Below are positions 7,783 to 16,955 of a DNA stretch of 62,454 nt, one piece after another. How positions within the stretch are numbered: the first letter of the stretch is position 1; the number at the start of each line of letters is the position of its first letter. The position numbers were made by a program, and so were the translations under genes. This DNA is from an uncultured Paracoccus sp. (lineage in GTDB: Bacteria > Pseudomonadota > Alphaproteobacteria > Rhodobacterales > Rhodobacteraceae), in the NCBI RefSeq assembly GCF_945915435.1, contig NZ_CAMEFG010000019.1, positions 1 through 62,454 of the forward strand, read 5' to 3'. Below the pieces are notes generated by a model. That model was not told where the DNA came from. It was given only the letters and a program-made list of their open reading frames with translations, and ran no database searches.

Positions 7783-9681
7783 CTATCCGCGGTCCCTTAC
7801 GCTGTAATAGACCAGCGTCATGATCGACCAGGCGATCAGCAAAAGCCCCGCCGTCAGGCCCAGAAGGCGCAGCCGGTGGGGCTGGGTCGAGGCCTGCGGC
7901 ACGCGCGGGTTGATGTGGGCGGCCAGATAGCGCGATTGGCGCTGCGCCTCGGCCAGCGCGCTTTCATAGGCGACGCGGGCGCTGCGATAGGCGCCCTCGG
8001 CGAATTCGCGGTCGACCGTCAGCTTTTCGAACTCGGCCACCAGTTGGGCATAGCTTTCGCCGCCCGGACCGTGGCCGTCCTGGCTGAACTTGGCGCGTTC
8101 CCGCTCGATCAGCCGTTCCAGCGCGTCGATGCGCTGCTGCGACTGGATCACGCGGTTGTCGGTGGGCGGCGCGTTTTCCATCAGCAGGTCGTGGCTGACC
8201 ATCTGCTCGGCCAGTTGCGTTTGCAGCCCGGCCAGGACGCCCATCTGCCCGGCCAGGTCGGCCTGCGGATCGACGATCTGCGTATGGATGCGGAAGGCCG
8301 TCATCTCCTGCCGGGCGGCGGTCAGTTCGACGCGGGCCTTTTCCAGTTCCTCGCGCGCAAGACGGGTGGCGTCGTCGTGCGCGATCGAGGACAACTCGTT
8401 GATCCGGGCCGTGCTTTCGTCAAGGATCGCCTGCGCGATCTGCTGGGCGTCCTGCGGATCGAAGGCCGAGACGTTCAGCGTGATCAGCCCGACGCTGGAA
8501 TCGTAGATCACGTTGACCTGGCGCTGCCAGTAATCGGTCAGGTCCTCGATCGTGCCTTCGGGGTTGTAGGCAAAGACGAAATCATTGGGCCATTGGCGCG
8601 CAAACCGGGTGCGCAGGTCAAGCTGCCGGTCGACCGTCTCGACCATGTCGGTGCTGAGGATATACTGATAAAGGATATCCGTGTCCGAGGCCCCCGCCGC
8701 GCTGCCCCCGAAGGCGGCCAGCCCGCCCAGAAGGTCGATGGCGGGCTGCGCATCCTCGTGCCGGACCGAGAATCCGACGGTCGAGACATATTGATCGGTC
8801 GCCCGCGCCCAGAGATACCAGGCCGCGATCAGCGTCGGCAGCACGACCATCGCGACGAAGCTGGCCAGCAGGATCCAGTGACGGCGCTGCGGTTGCGCCG
8901 CCTGAACCGGCGCCCGGACCGAAGGCGATGCGGGCGGCGCCTTGTCCCCTGCGGGTTGGGGCTTGGCCACGGGCTTGGGCTGCGGGGCCGCGTCGGGCAG
9001 GGTGGTTTGCTGCCGGGCGGCAACGGCGCGGGCTTGCAGCGGCTTGGCGGGCTGTTCCTTGACGATGCGCGCGGGACGTTCCCGTTCCGCCGGGGCCGCC
9101 CTTCCCGCCGCCCTGGCGCGGCGTCCGGGGGCGTCGGGCTTGGTGGTTTCGGCCTGCGCTGCCTGGGGTTCCGCCGTTTCGGGCTGTGCCGCTTGAGACT
9201 GCGGTGCTTGTGCTTTCACCGTTTCGGGCTGTGCCGCCTGTGGCTGCGCTGGCTGGGGTTTCGCCGATTTGGCCTGCGCAGCTTGCGACTGCGATGCTTG
9301 TGGTGTCGGCGTCTGTGTCGCCGATGTCGGGGATGTCGATATCTGTGGTGTCGGGGTCTGCGGCTGCGGGGCCTGTGGTGTCGGTGCCCCTGATCCCGAG
9401 GCGGACTTCATGGGCCGGGCGGCGAAGGGGCGATTTTCGTCGCCGCCTTTTTCACCTGCGGCCTTTTCACCCGTGGCCGCCGCATTCCCAGCCTTTGCAT
9501 CCGCGGCTTTTGCATCCCCGCCCTGATCCGGCGTCTGTCCGCCCGGCCTGGTCGCGGGCGTTGCGGGCGCAGCTGTTTCCGGCGTTGCACTGCCCGAGGG
9601 GGCTGGCCTTTCGGCCTTGGCATCGGCAGCGCCGGGCTGCGCCTTGACTTGCGGCTTGGCCGGATCGGATTGCTCGGACAC
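7783..9681 (-). CDS. kpsE: Polysaccharide export inner-membrane protein (KpsE/BexC/CtrB family) with a long N-terminal extension
   Basis: 632 residues. The C-terminal 365 match a KpsE-type protein: a membrane segment at about 268-291, a periplasmic domain with long coiled-coil helices (roughly 390-590), and a second membrane segment at about 604-626. Such proteins link the exporter to the outer-membrane channel. The first 267 residues are unusual: a hydrophilic low-complexity region rich in Ala, Pro, Gln, Lys and Thr with repeated PQAAQPET-like units, predicted to lie in the cytoplasm. Most family members have only a short N-terminal tail. Start ATG at 9681; a later start would remove the extension, but the whole region is open, GC-biased coding sequence. 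Confidence 0.85.
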   Translation of the reverse strand: MSEQSDPAKPQVKAQPGAADAKAERPAPSGSATPETAAPATPATRPGGQTPDQGGDAKAADAKAGNAAATGEKAAGEKGGDENRPFAARPMKSASGSGAPTPQAPQPQTPTPQISTSPTSATQTPTPQASQSQAAQAKSAKPQPAQPQAAQPETVKAQAPQSQAAQPETAEPQAAQAETTKPDAPGRRARAAGRAAPAERERPARIVKEQPAKPLQARAVAARQQTTLPDAAPQPKPVAKPQPAGDKAPPASPSVRAPVQAAQPQRRHWILLASFVAMVVLPTLIAAWYLWARATDQYVSTVGFSVRHEDAQPAIDLLGGLAAFGGSAAGASDTDILYQYILSTDMVETVDRQLDLRTRFARQWPNDFVFAYNPEGTIEDLTDYWQRQVNVIYDSSVGLITLNVSAFDPQDAQQIAQAILDESTARINELSSIAHDDATRLAREELEKARVELTAARQEMTAFRIHTQIVDPQADLAGQMGVLAGLQTQLAEQMVSHDLLMENAPPTDNRVIQSQQRIDALERLIERERAKFSQDGHGPGGESYAQLVAEFEKLTVDREFAEGAYRSARVAYESALAEAQRQSRYLAAHINPRVPQASTQPHRLRLLGLTAGLLLIAWSIMTLVYYSVRDRG

Positions 9682-9760
9682 GTCGGGGAAGCTTTCGCTG
9701 GTTTCTTTACCGGCCAGTTGTTACATATTGCGGCCTACCGACACCAGCCTTTGCGTTCAC

Positions 9761-10594
9761 ATGTCCGATACTCCGCAAGACAGCACGCACCATCCTCGGG
9801 CGCATTTGCGCGCCCACCAGACGCCCCGGCCCCGTTTCCAGATGGGGCGGATCGTGGTTGCGCTGATGCTGCGGGAAATGGCGACGACCTATGGCAAGTC
9901 CGTGGGCGGCTACCTTTGGGCCATCATCGAGCCGGTGCTGGGAATCGCCCTGCTGGCGGTGCTGTTTTCCCTTGCGCTGCGCAGCCCGGCGCTTGGGTCG
10001 AACTTTCCGCAGTTCTATGCCTCGGGCCTGCTGCCCTTCCTGATGTATAACGACCTGTCGGGCAAGATCTCGCAGGCGATCCGCTATTCGCGGCCGTTTC
10101 TTGCCTATCCAAGCGTCACCTTCATGGATGCGATCATCGCAAGGGCGCTGCTGAACCTGCTGACGCATCTGTGCGTGATCGGGATCGTGCTGACGGGCAT
10201 CTATACCGTCTTTCAACTGCCGGTCCAGGTCCGGGTGGGCTATGTCATCGACGGGCTGCTGCTGGTGGGGTTGCTGGGGATCGCGGTCGGATCGCTCAAC
10301 TGCTACCTGATGACCGCCTTTCCTGTCTGGGAACGGATCTGGGCCATCCTGACACGACCGCTTTTCCTGATCTCGGGCCTGTTCTTCACCTTCGAGCAAC
10401 TGCCGGTGATGGCCCAGAACGTCCTGTGGTATAACCCCCTGATCCATTGCATCGGGCTGGTCAGGCGGGGGCTGTATCCGACCTATGGCGCCGATTACGT
10501 CAGCGTCAGCTATGTTCTGGGCATAGCCGTGGTGGTCCTGTTCCTGGGGCTTTTGCTGCTGCTGCGTAACTATCGCCGGCTGATGGAACGCTAA
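9761..10594 (+). CDS. kpsM: Capsule polysaccharide exporter, permease subunit (KpsM-like)
   Basis: 277 residues with six predicted membrane segments and the ABC-2 permease pattern; forms the channel through which lipid-linked polysaccharide crosses the inner membrane with the KpsT-like ATPase. ATG at 9761 is chosen; it has only a weak ribosome site, but the frame upstream overlaps the divergent kpsE gene and does not look like protein. It is transcribed away from kpsE/kpsT, so the exporter is split over two divergent units sharing the 79-bp gap 9682-9760. The last four bases overlap the end of the convergent RTX gene. Confidence 0.88.
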   Translation: MSDTPQDSTHHPRAHLRAHQTPRPRFQMGRIVVALMLREMATTYGKSVGGYLWAIIEPVLGIALLAVLFSLALRSPALGSNFPQFYASGLLPFLMYNDLSGKISQAIRYSRPFLAYPSVTFMDAIIARALLNLLTHLCVIGIVLTGIYTVFQLPVQVRVGYVIDGLLLVGLLGIAVGSLNCYLMTAFPVWERIWAILTRPLFLISGLFFTFEQLPVMAQNVLWYNPLIHCIGLVRRGLYPTYGADYVSVSYVLGIAVVVLFLGLLLLLRNYRRLMER

Positions 10595-13320
10595 AGCCAC
10601 AGGTCCGCCCCCGAAACCTGCCCCAGCCCTACAAGGCGCACCGACAGATCGGCCAGCCCGTCCCCGTCCATATCGACGTGCAGGATGGCATCGTTGCCGG
10701 CAAGCTCGTACCGGACCTGCCCGGCGGCGCTGAAGCGGTCGGTGCCGATGAAGGCAAGGTCAAACCCGCGCATGTCGATCCGGTCCACCCCGCGGGTGAA
10801 ATCCGTGATCACATCGGTCGAGCCATCGTAATCGCCCCGCCCGCGGAAATCGAAGACATCGGCGCCCGCACCCCCCGTCAGCGTATCCGCGCCCGGCCCG
10901 CCGATCAGCGTGTCGTTTCCCGCGCCGCCGTCCAGCATGTCATGGTCAAGCCCGCCCATCAGAAGATCGTGATCCGCGCCCCCGAAAAGATGGTCGTCGC
11001 CCAACCCGCCCAGCAGGGTGTCGTCGCCCGCCTCGCCGTGGAGGGTGTCGTTTCCGGGGCCGCCGTGGGCGTGATCGTTGCCCGGTCCGGCCCGGATCAT
11101 GTCGTCGTGGCGCGCGCCGAAGATGCTGTCGTCGCCCGCGCCCCCCAGGATCGTGTCATGGCCCTGCCCGCCGTCGATCGTGTCGTTGCCTTCGCCGCCG
11201 TCGATAAGGTCGTTGCCCGCGCGGCCCCGGATCAGGTCGTCGCCGCCCTCGCCCAGGATCGTGTCGTTGCCCTGTCCGCCGTCCATCGTGTCGCGCCCGC
11301 GCCCGCCTTGCAGGCTGTCGTCGCCGCGCCCGCCCCACAACTCGTTATGGCCGACCAGGGCGATCAGCGTATCGTTGCCGTCGCCGCCATGCAGCACGTC
11401 GTTGCCGCCATTGCCGTTCAGCCAGTCGTTTCCATCCTCGCCATGCAGGGTATCGTCGCCCTTTCCGCCCACCAGCCGGTCGTCGCCGGTGCCGCCGAAC
11501 AGCAGGTCGTTGCCCGCGCCGCCGACCAGCCCATCGTCGCCCGGCCCGCCGTGCAGGGTGTCGTGGCCCGCGCCGCCTTGCAGGCGGTCGTTGCCCTCGC
11601 CCCCGAACAGCAGGTCGCTGCCCGCCTCGCCGCGCAGCAGGTCGTCCCCGCGCCCGCCGTGCAGCGTGTCATGGCCGTAGCCGCCATGCAGGATATCGCC
11701 AAGCGCCGAGCCGAAGATCACGTCGTCGCCGCCCATGCCGAAGATCAGCCGCAGATCCTCGCTTCCCAGAAGGGTGTCGGCGCGTTGCGTGCCATAGATG
11801 GCGTTGTCCTGGAACGAGGCCGGGTAATGCGCATGCGGAAACAGCGCGTCGGTGAATTGCGAGGCCGACAGCGGACGCCCGTCATGCGAAAAGATATCGA
11901 CCACGGTATTGCCGTAGAATATCTTGATTCCATAGTCTTGGGTCCGAAATATCAGTTGCGCGGTGCTGCGGATCATGCCCAGGTTGGTGAAATCCAGCCG
12001 GTCCACGCCATGTTCGTAGTCGCGGATCGCGATGCGGCCCGAAACCGCGCTGACGACGAAGGTATCGGCCCCCGCCCCGCCGGTCAGCGCGACGGATTCA
12101 TTGCCCGCGATCAGGATATCGTCACCCGCGCCGCCGTGAATGGCCAGTGTGCCCTTGCCCGCCTTCAGCATGTCGTTGCCCGCCGTGCCACTGACATGGC
12201 CCGCCCCGACCGTTGCCGTGCGCCCGATGGTGCCGGGGTCCAGGCTGAACTGGGTGATGCCCGGCTCGGTCTTCGAGGTGACGAAGAGGGCGATCTTGCC
12301 GCCGATCAGCTCGGCCCGGATCGCGCCGACGTCGGCCAGCGACCAGCCGTCGCGGTCCGCCAGCGTGGCCAGGTGCAAAAGCACGCCCCCCGGCATGAGG
12401 GTAAAGACCGATATCCCGTCGTCGCTGCCGCCCACGAAGACGAAGGCGCGCCCGTCCACCATCACGCTGTCCATCGCCGTCGCGCCCGCAAACCGGGTGG
12501 TGCGTTCGTCGATGACATGGTCCAGCGGCATGATGCTGCCGTTCTGCGCAAGGCGCATCGTCGTCAGCGACGAGCTTTCCCCCGAGGCGACGACCAGGTA
12601 GGTCACGCCCGCGACCGTCACCGCCGTCACCATCGTGGGCGCGTTCAGCCCGACGCCAAGGTCCGAACTGATCGTGCGCGCGATTCCCAGCGAGCCGTCG
12701 GGGTTGATTCGCTGCACGATCACCGCATTTCCAAGCGCGGATACCGAAACCATGAACTGCGCCGGGCCGACCGGGACCACCATCATGGCATCGATTTCGG
12801 ACCCCCGCGGCAATCCGCCCAAGGGGATGTGAAAATCGGTGACATGGGTCAGCCCGCGATCGGGTGTCACCGACCAGATGTCATATCCCGCCACACCGTC
12901 GCGCGCCGTGTAGACGAAGCTGCCGCCGACGGTCGAGAACTGGCCGATCTCGATCACGTCACCGGGCAAGGCCCCGTTCTGAAAGGTGAAACCTGCACCG
13001 AAACTGCCGTCGGGGTGCAGCATTGCCCCTTGCGAGACCCCCGGTCGAAGGCCGGTTTCCATCACGATCTGCTGGCCGCCGATTTCCAGAACCTCGACCT
13101 TCGGCGTGTCCAGATAGCCCGCCTGCGGCCCGTGGGGACGGCCGGCGAGGAAGCGGATCGGCTGATCCGCGCCTGTCACCGCATAGGAACCGATCCCCCC
13201 GCCGTGATGTGTCACGCTATAAAGCCGCCAGCCCGCATCGCCGTGCGCGATGGCCAGGCCGGCGATCCCGACCGTATACGGCCCTTCCGCCATATAGGTT
13301 GCAACATGCCGAAATTGCAC
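10591..13320 (-). CDS. Large RTX-type calcium-binding protein, probably secreted by a type I system
   Basis: 909 residues with no N-terminal signal peptide. Residues 1 to about 370 form repeated beta-rich blocks that resemble a beta-propeller. From about 370 there is a short RTX block, and from about 530 to 825 roughly 33 consecutive nonapeptide units of the type GGxGxDxLx, which bind Ca2+ and fold outside the cell. The end (DVITDFTRGVDRIDMRGFD and what follows) matches the C-terminal part of M10 serralysins used as a type I secretion signal. Start is GTG at 13320 with AGGGGA six bases upstream. No transporter for it is in the window. It lies between the capsule exporter and the rhamnose genes. 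Confidence 0.9.
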   Translation of the reverse strand: MQFRHVATYMAEGPYTVGIAGLAIAHGDAGWRLYSVTHHGGGIGSYAVTGADQPIRFLAGRPHGPQAGYLDTPKVEVLEIGGQQIVMETGLRPGVSQGAMLHPDGSFGAGFTFQNGALPGDVIEIGQFSTVGGSFVYTARDGVAGYDIWSVTPDRGLTHVTDFHIPLGGLPRGSEIDAMMVVPVGPAQFMVSVSALGNAVIVQRINPDGSLGIARTISSDLGVGLNAPTMVTAVTVAGVTYLVVASGESSSLTTMRLAQNGSIMPLDHVIDERTTRFAGATAMDSVMVDGRAFVFVGGSDDGISVFTLMPGGVLLHLATLADRDGWSLADVGAIRAELIGGKIALFVTSKTEPGITQFSLDPGTIGRTATVGAGHVSGTAGNDMLKAGKGTLAIHGGAGDDILIAGNESVALTGGAGADTFVVSAVSGRIAIRDYEHGVDRLDFTNLGMIRSTAQLIFRTQDYGIKIFYGNTVVDIFSHDGRPLSASQFTDALFPHAHYPASFQDNAIYGTQRADTLLGSEDLRLIFGMGGDDVIFGSALGDILHGGYGHDTLHGGRGDDLLRGEAGSDLLFGGEGNDRLQGGAGHDTLHGGPGDDGLVGGAGNDLLFGGTGDDRLVGGKGDDTLHGEDGNDWLNGNGGNDVLHGGDGNDTLIALVGHNELWGGRGDDSLQGGRGRDTMDGGQGNDTILGEGGDDLIRGRAGNDLIDGGEGNDTIDGGQGHDTILGGAGDDSIFGARHDDMIRAGPGNDHAHGGPGNDTLHGEAGDDTLLGGLGDDHLFGGADHDLLMGGLDHDMLDGGAGNDTLIGGPGADTLTGGAGADVFDFRGRGDYDGSTDVITDFTRGVDRIDMRGFDLAFIGTDRFSAAGQVRYELAGNDAILHVDMDGDGLADLSVRLVGLGQVSGADLWL

Positions 13321-13505
13321 GACTTTCCCCTGTCCGCTTGCTGTTCACGCCGGTCCTGTCCAGCTAAACGGCAGAGTTCTTAATTTTGCCTATACGGCGA
13401 GCGGCCCTTTCCGTAGCATTTTATACGCATTTTGGTGCGACCTTGTTTTTCCGGCCCCGCTCGGCCTATAGCGAAGGGCCTCAACCGGACAAAAACGGGT
13501 AGAAA

Positions 13506-14069
13506 ATGCAGATCGAAAAAACGGCCCTCGAAGGCGTCTTCGTCATCACGCCAAAGCGTCACGGAGACGAGCGCGGGTTCTTTTCCGAAAGCTGGAACCG
13601 CAAGACCTTGCAGGACGCAGGGCTGACGCTGCCAGAGTTTGTTCAAGATAATCATTCTTTTTCTGTTGCAATCAATACCTTGCGCGGGCTTCATTTCCAG
13701 TCCCCGCCCCATGCGCAGGGCAAGCTGGTCAGGTGTTCGCGCGGGCGGCTGTTCGACGTCGCCGTCGATATCCGCAAGGGCAGCCCGACCTATGGCCACT
13801 GGGTGGGCGAGGAACTGTCCTTCGACAACGGCCGCCAGCTATGGATTCCGGCGGGTTTCCTGCACGGCTTCGTCACGCGCGAGGCCGAGACGGAAATCAA
13901 TTACAAATGTAGCGATCATTATGCACCCGACTGCGACGGCGGCGTCGCCTGGGACAGCGTAGGCATCGAGTGGGGCCTGACGGGCGCGCCGGTCCTGTCC
14001 GCCAAGGACGCCGGGGCGGTCGCGCTGGCCGATTTCGACAGCCCGTTCATCTACGGAGAGAACGCATGA
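13506..14069 (+). CDS. rfbC: dTDP-4-dehydrorhamnose 3,5-epimerase
   Basis: Third step of dTDP-L-rhamnose synthesis: double epimerisation of dTDP-4-keto-6-deoxyglucose. 187 residues, normal for RmlC. The cupin motif TLRGLHFQ with its catalytic His and the conserved IPAGFLHGF segment are present. First gene of the four-gene rfbC-B-D-A operon; its stop overlaps the rfbB start (ATGA). The 185-bp gap upstream, shared with the divergent RTX gene, should hold the operon promoter. Confidence 0.96.
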   Translation: MQIEKTALEGVFVITPKRHGDERGFFSESWNRKTLQDAGLTLPEFVQDNHSFSVAINTLRGLHFQSPPHAQGKLVRCSRGRLFDVAVDIRKGSPTYGHWVGEELSFDNGRQLWIPAGFLHGFVTREAETEINYKCSDHYAPDCDGGVAWDSVGIEWGLTGAPVLSAKDAGAVALADFDSPFIYGENA

Positions 14070-15103
14070 AAATCCTCATCACCGGGGGCGCGGGTTTCAT
14101 CGGCTCGGCCGTGGTGCGGCTGGCGGTCGCGCGCGGGCATGAGGTCGTCAACCTCGACGCGCTGACCTATGCCGCCAACCTCGAAAACGTGGCCGAGGCT
14201 GCGAAAAGCGACCGCTATGCCTTCGAGCAGGTCGATATCCGCGACCGCGCCGCGCTGGAGCGGGTGTTCGACACCCATCAGCCCGACGCCGTGATGCATC
14301 TGGCGGCGGAAAGCCATGTCGATCGCTCGATCGACGGGCCGGGCGAATTCATCGAGACGAACATCAACGGCACCTACAACATGCTCGAGGCCGCACGCAG
14401 CCATTGGGCGCGGCAGGGCAGGCCCGAGGGGTTCCGTTTTCATCACATCTCGACCGACGAAGTCTATGGCAGCCTGGGCGAAACCGGGCAGTTCACCGAA
14501 ACCACGCCCTACGACCCGCGCAGCCCCTATTCGGCCAGCAAGGCGGCCAGCGACCACCTGGTGCGCGCCTGGCACGAAACCTATGGGTTGCCGGTCGTGC
14601 TGACGAATTGCTCGAACAATTACGGGCCGTATCACTTCCCCGAAAAGCTGGTGCCGGTTGTGATCCTGAACGCGCTGCATGGCCGGGACATCCCCGTCTA
14701 TGGCGATGGCGGCAACGTCCGCGACTGGCTTTATGTCGAGGATCACGCCGATGCCCTGCTGCTGGTGCTGGAAAAAGGGCAGGTGGGCCGCAGCTACAAC
14801 ATCGGCGGCGAGAACGAGGCGAAGAACATCGACCTCGTCCGCACGATCTGCGCCGAGATGGACCGGCTGCGCCCCGATGCCGCGCCCCATGACCGGCTGA
14901 TCCGCTTCGTCACCGACCGCCCCGGCCACGACCGCCGCTATGCCATCGACCCGACGCGCATCCGCACCGAACTGGGCTGGCGCCCCTCGGTCACGGTCGA
15001 GGAGGGGCTGAAGCGCACCGTGGAATGGTATCTGGACAATGAAGACTGGTGGCGCCCGCTGCTGAGCCGGCAGGGCGTGGGCGAAAGGTTGGGCAAGGCA
15101 TGA
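14066..15103 (+). CDS. rfbB: dTDP-glucose 4,6-dehydratase
   Basis: Second step of dTDP-L-rhamnose synthesis. 345 residues of the extended SDR family: NAD-binding TGGAGFIGS at the N-terminus, the STDEVYG segment, and catalytic YSASK. Start fixed by the ATGA overlap with rfbC; its stop overlaps the rfbD start in the same way, so the operon is translationally coupled. Confidence 0.97.
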   Translation: MKILITGGAGFIGSAVVRLAVARGHEVVNLDALTYAANLENVAEAAKSDRYAFEQVDIRDRAALERVFDTHQPDAVMHLAAESHVDRSIDGPGEFIETNINGTYNMLEAARSHWARQGRPEGFRFHHISTDEVYGSLGETGQFTETTPYDPRSPYSASKAASDHLVRAWHETYGLPVVLTNCSNNYGPYHFPEKLVPVVILNALHGRDIPVYGDGGNVRDWLYVEDHADALLLVLEKGQVGRSYNIGGENEAKNIDLVRTICAEMDRLRPDAAPHDRLIRFVTDRPGHDRRYAIDPTRIRTELGWRPSVTVEEGLKRTVEWYLDNEDWWRPLLSRQGVGERLGKA

Positions 15104-15951
15104 CCGGGCTGCTGATCTTCGGTAAAACTGGGCAGGTTGCTACTGAACTGTTTCGTATCGTTCCTGACGCGCGCTTCCTGTCGCGCAATGATGCCGACCT
15201 GACCGACCCTGCTGCCTGCGCCGCCGCCGTCCGCAGTGGCGACTGGTCGGGCGTCATCAACGCCGCCGCCTATACCGCCGTGGACAAGGCGGAAGGCGAC
15301 GAGGAAACGGCCCGCGCGGTCAATGCGCTGGCCCCCGGCGCGATTGCGCGGGCCGCCGCGGAAAAGGGGATTCCCTTCCTGCATATCTCGACCGATTACG
15401 TCTTTGAAGGCTCGGGCACCCGCCCCTGGGCCGAGGATGATCCGACCGGCCCCCTGGGCGCCTATGGCCGCACCAAGCTGGAGGGCGAACGGGCCATCGC
15501 CGCGGCAGGCGGCCAGTTCGCGATCCTGCGCACGGCATGGGTCTTTTCGGCGCATGGGGCGAATTTCGTCAAGACCATGCTGCGCCTTGGCGCCGAGCGG
15601 AACGAATTGCGCGTGGTCGCCGACCAGCACGGCGGGCCGACCCCGGCGGCGGATATCGCGCGCGCCTGCCTGACCATGATCGGCGCGATGCAGGCGGATG
15701 GGACGAAGGGCGGCATCTACCATTTCTCGGGCCAGCCGGACGTCACCTGGGCCGATTTCGCCACCGGGATCATGGCACAGGCGGGCCTGTCCTGCCGCGT
15801 GACCGGCATCCCGACCGCCGAATACCCGACCCCGGCGCGGCGCCCCGCGAATTCGCGGCTGGATTGCGCCCGGATCGCGCGGGATTTCGGCATCCCGCGA
15901 CCCGATTGGCAGGCGGGATTGGACAAGGTTTTGAAGGAATTGAATAAATGA
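15100..15951 (+). CDS. rfbD: dTDP-4-dehydrorhamnose reductase
   Basis: Last step of dTDP-L-rhamnose synthesis, reduction of the 4-keto group. 283 residues with the family's modified dinucleotide-binding loop GKTGQVA, the STDYVFEG segment and catalytic YGRTK. ATG overlaps the rfbB stop, and the TGA overlaps the rfbA start. Confidence 0.96.
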   Translation: MTGLLIFGKTGQVATELFRIVPDARFLSRNDADLTDPAACAAAVRSGDWSGVINAAAYTAVDKAEGDEETARAVNALAPGAIARAAAEKGIPFLHISTDYVFEGSGTRPWAEDDPTGPLGAYGRTKLEGERAIAAAGGQFAILRTAWVFSAHGANFVKTMLRLGAERNELRVVADQHGGPTPAADIARACLTMIGAMQADGTKGGIYHFSGQPDVTWADFATGIMAQAGLSCRVTGIPTAEYPTPARRPANSRLDCARIARDFGIPRPDWQAGLDKVLKELNK

Positions 15952-16835
15952 GCGACATCGGCAAACCCGCTCGCAAGGGCATCATTCTGGCTGGCGGCTC
16001 GGGCACGCGGCTTTACCCGATCACGATGGGCGTGTCCAAGCAGCTTCTGCCCGTCTACGACAAGCCGATGATCTACTACCCGATCTCGGTCCTGATGCTG
16101 TCGGGCATCCGCGAGATTGCCGTGATCACCACCCCCGAGGATCAGCTTCAGTTCCAGCGCCTGCTTGGCGACGGCTCGCAATGGGGGGTCCGGTTCGAAT
16201 GGATCGTCCAGCCGCGCCCCGAGGGGCTGGCGCAGGCCTATATCCTGGCCGAGGATTTCCTGGCCGGGGCGCCTTCGGCGATGGTGTTGGGCGACAACAT
16301 CTTTTTCGGGCACGGGCTGCCGCAACTGCTGCAATCCGCCGACCGGCGCGCTGCGGGCGGGACGGTTTTCGGCTATCGGGTGGCGGACCCGGAACGGTAT
16401 GGGGTCGTGGCCTTCGACGACCAGGGACGGGCCAGTTCGATCATCGAAAAACCCAGTCAGCCGCCGTCGGACTATGCGGTGACAGGCCTGTATTTCCTGG
16501 ACGAAACCGCACCAAAGCGGGCGCGTTCCGTCAAGCCTTCGGACCGCGGAGAGCTGGAGATCACGACCCTGCTGGAAACCTACCTGCACGAGGGCAGCCT
16601 GACGGTCGAGCGCATGGGCCGCGGCTATGCCTGGCTGGACACGGGCACGCATGGCAGCCTGCTGGATGCGGGAAATTTCGTGCGCACGCTGGAACGTCGG
16701 CAGGGGTTGCAGACCGGCTGCCCCGATGAGATCGCCTTCGATCTTGGCTGGATCGACGCCGAAGCGCTGCGCGAACGCGCCCGCCGGTTTGCCAAGAACG
16801 ATTACGGCAAATACCTGGCGCGCCTGATTTCCTAG
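15948..16835 (+). CDS. rfbA: Glucose-1-phosphate thymidylyltransferase
   Basis: First step of dTDP-L-rhamnose synthesis: glucose 1-phosphate plus dTTP gives dTDP-glucose. 295 residues with the nucleotide-binding GGSGTRLYP loop, the [15 protein letters not shown] segment and the conserved LGDNIFFG. Last gene of the operon; two strong hairpins follow before the convergent glycosyltransferase gene. The pathway gene set is therefore complete in this operon. Confidence 0.97.
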   Translation: MSDIGKPARKGIILAGGSGTRLYPITMGVSKQLLPVYDKPMIYYPISVLMLSGIREIAVITTPEDQLQFQRLLGDGSQWGVRFEWIVQPRPEGLAQAYILAEDFLAGAPSAMVLGDNIFFGHGLPQLLQSADRRAAGGTVFGYRVADPERYGVVAFDDQGRASSIIEKPSQPPSDYAVTGLYFLDETAPKRARSVKPSDRGELEITTLLETYLHEGSLTVERMGRGYAWLDTGTHGSLLDAGNFVRTLERRQGLQTGCPDEIAFDLGWIDAEALRERARRFAKNDYGKYLARLIS

Positions 16836-16846
16836 GAGCGCATCCA

Positions 16847-16874
16847 CGGCCTCGCGGAAGTTGCTGCGAGGCCG
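16847..16874 (+). terminator. Hairpin after the rfb operon (first of two)
   Basis: Perfect nine-base stem CGGCCTCGC (16847-16855) / GCGAGGCCG (16866-16874) with a ten-base loop, twelve bases after the rfbA stop. The following plus-strand sequence has only short T-runs, so it may act as a terminator or an RNA 3'-end stabiliser. Confidence 0.5.
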
Positions 16875-16905
16875 CAAGGTATTGTTCTTGCGGGTTCCCG
16901 GCGCG

Positions 16906-16930
16906 ACCCCCCTGTCGGTAATTGGGGGGT
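16906..16930. terminator. Second hairpin between convergent rfbA and glycosyltransferase
   Basis: Perfect seven-base stem ACCCCCC (16906-16912) / GGGGGGT (16924-16930) with an eleven-base loop, 26 bases beyond the glycosyltransferase stop on its strand. No T-run on either side; a bidirectional terminator role is inferred from position. Confidence 0.4.
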
Positions 16931-16955
16931 ATAGGCGTGTTCATGGCCACGGCGA

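Noticed and set aside
10860..11700. Regular short repeats that could suggest a CRISPR array
   Set aside because: The repeats are 27-base coding units of the RTX gene with no constant repeat/variable spacer pattern.
10678..13383. 901-residue plus-strand frame rich in Val/Ala repeats
   Set aside because: Mirror of the RTX nonapeptides; the sense strand matches the RTX family.
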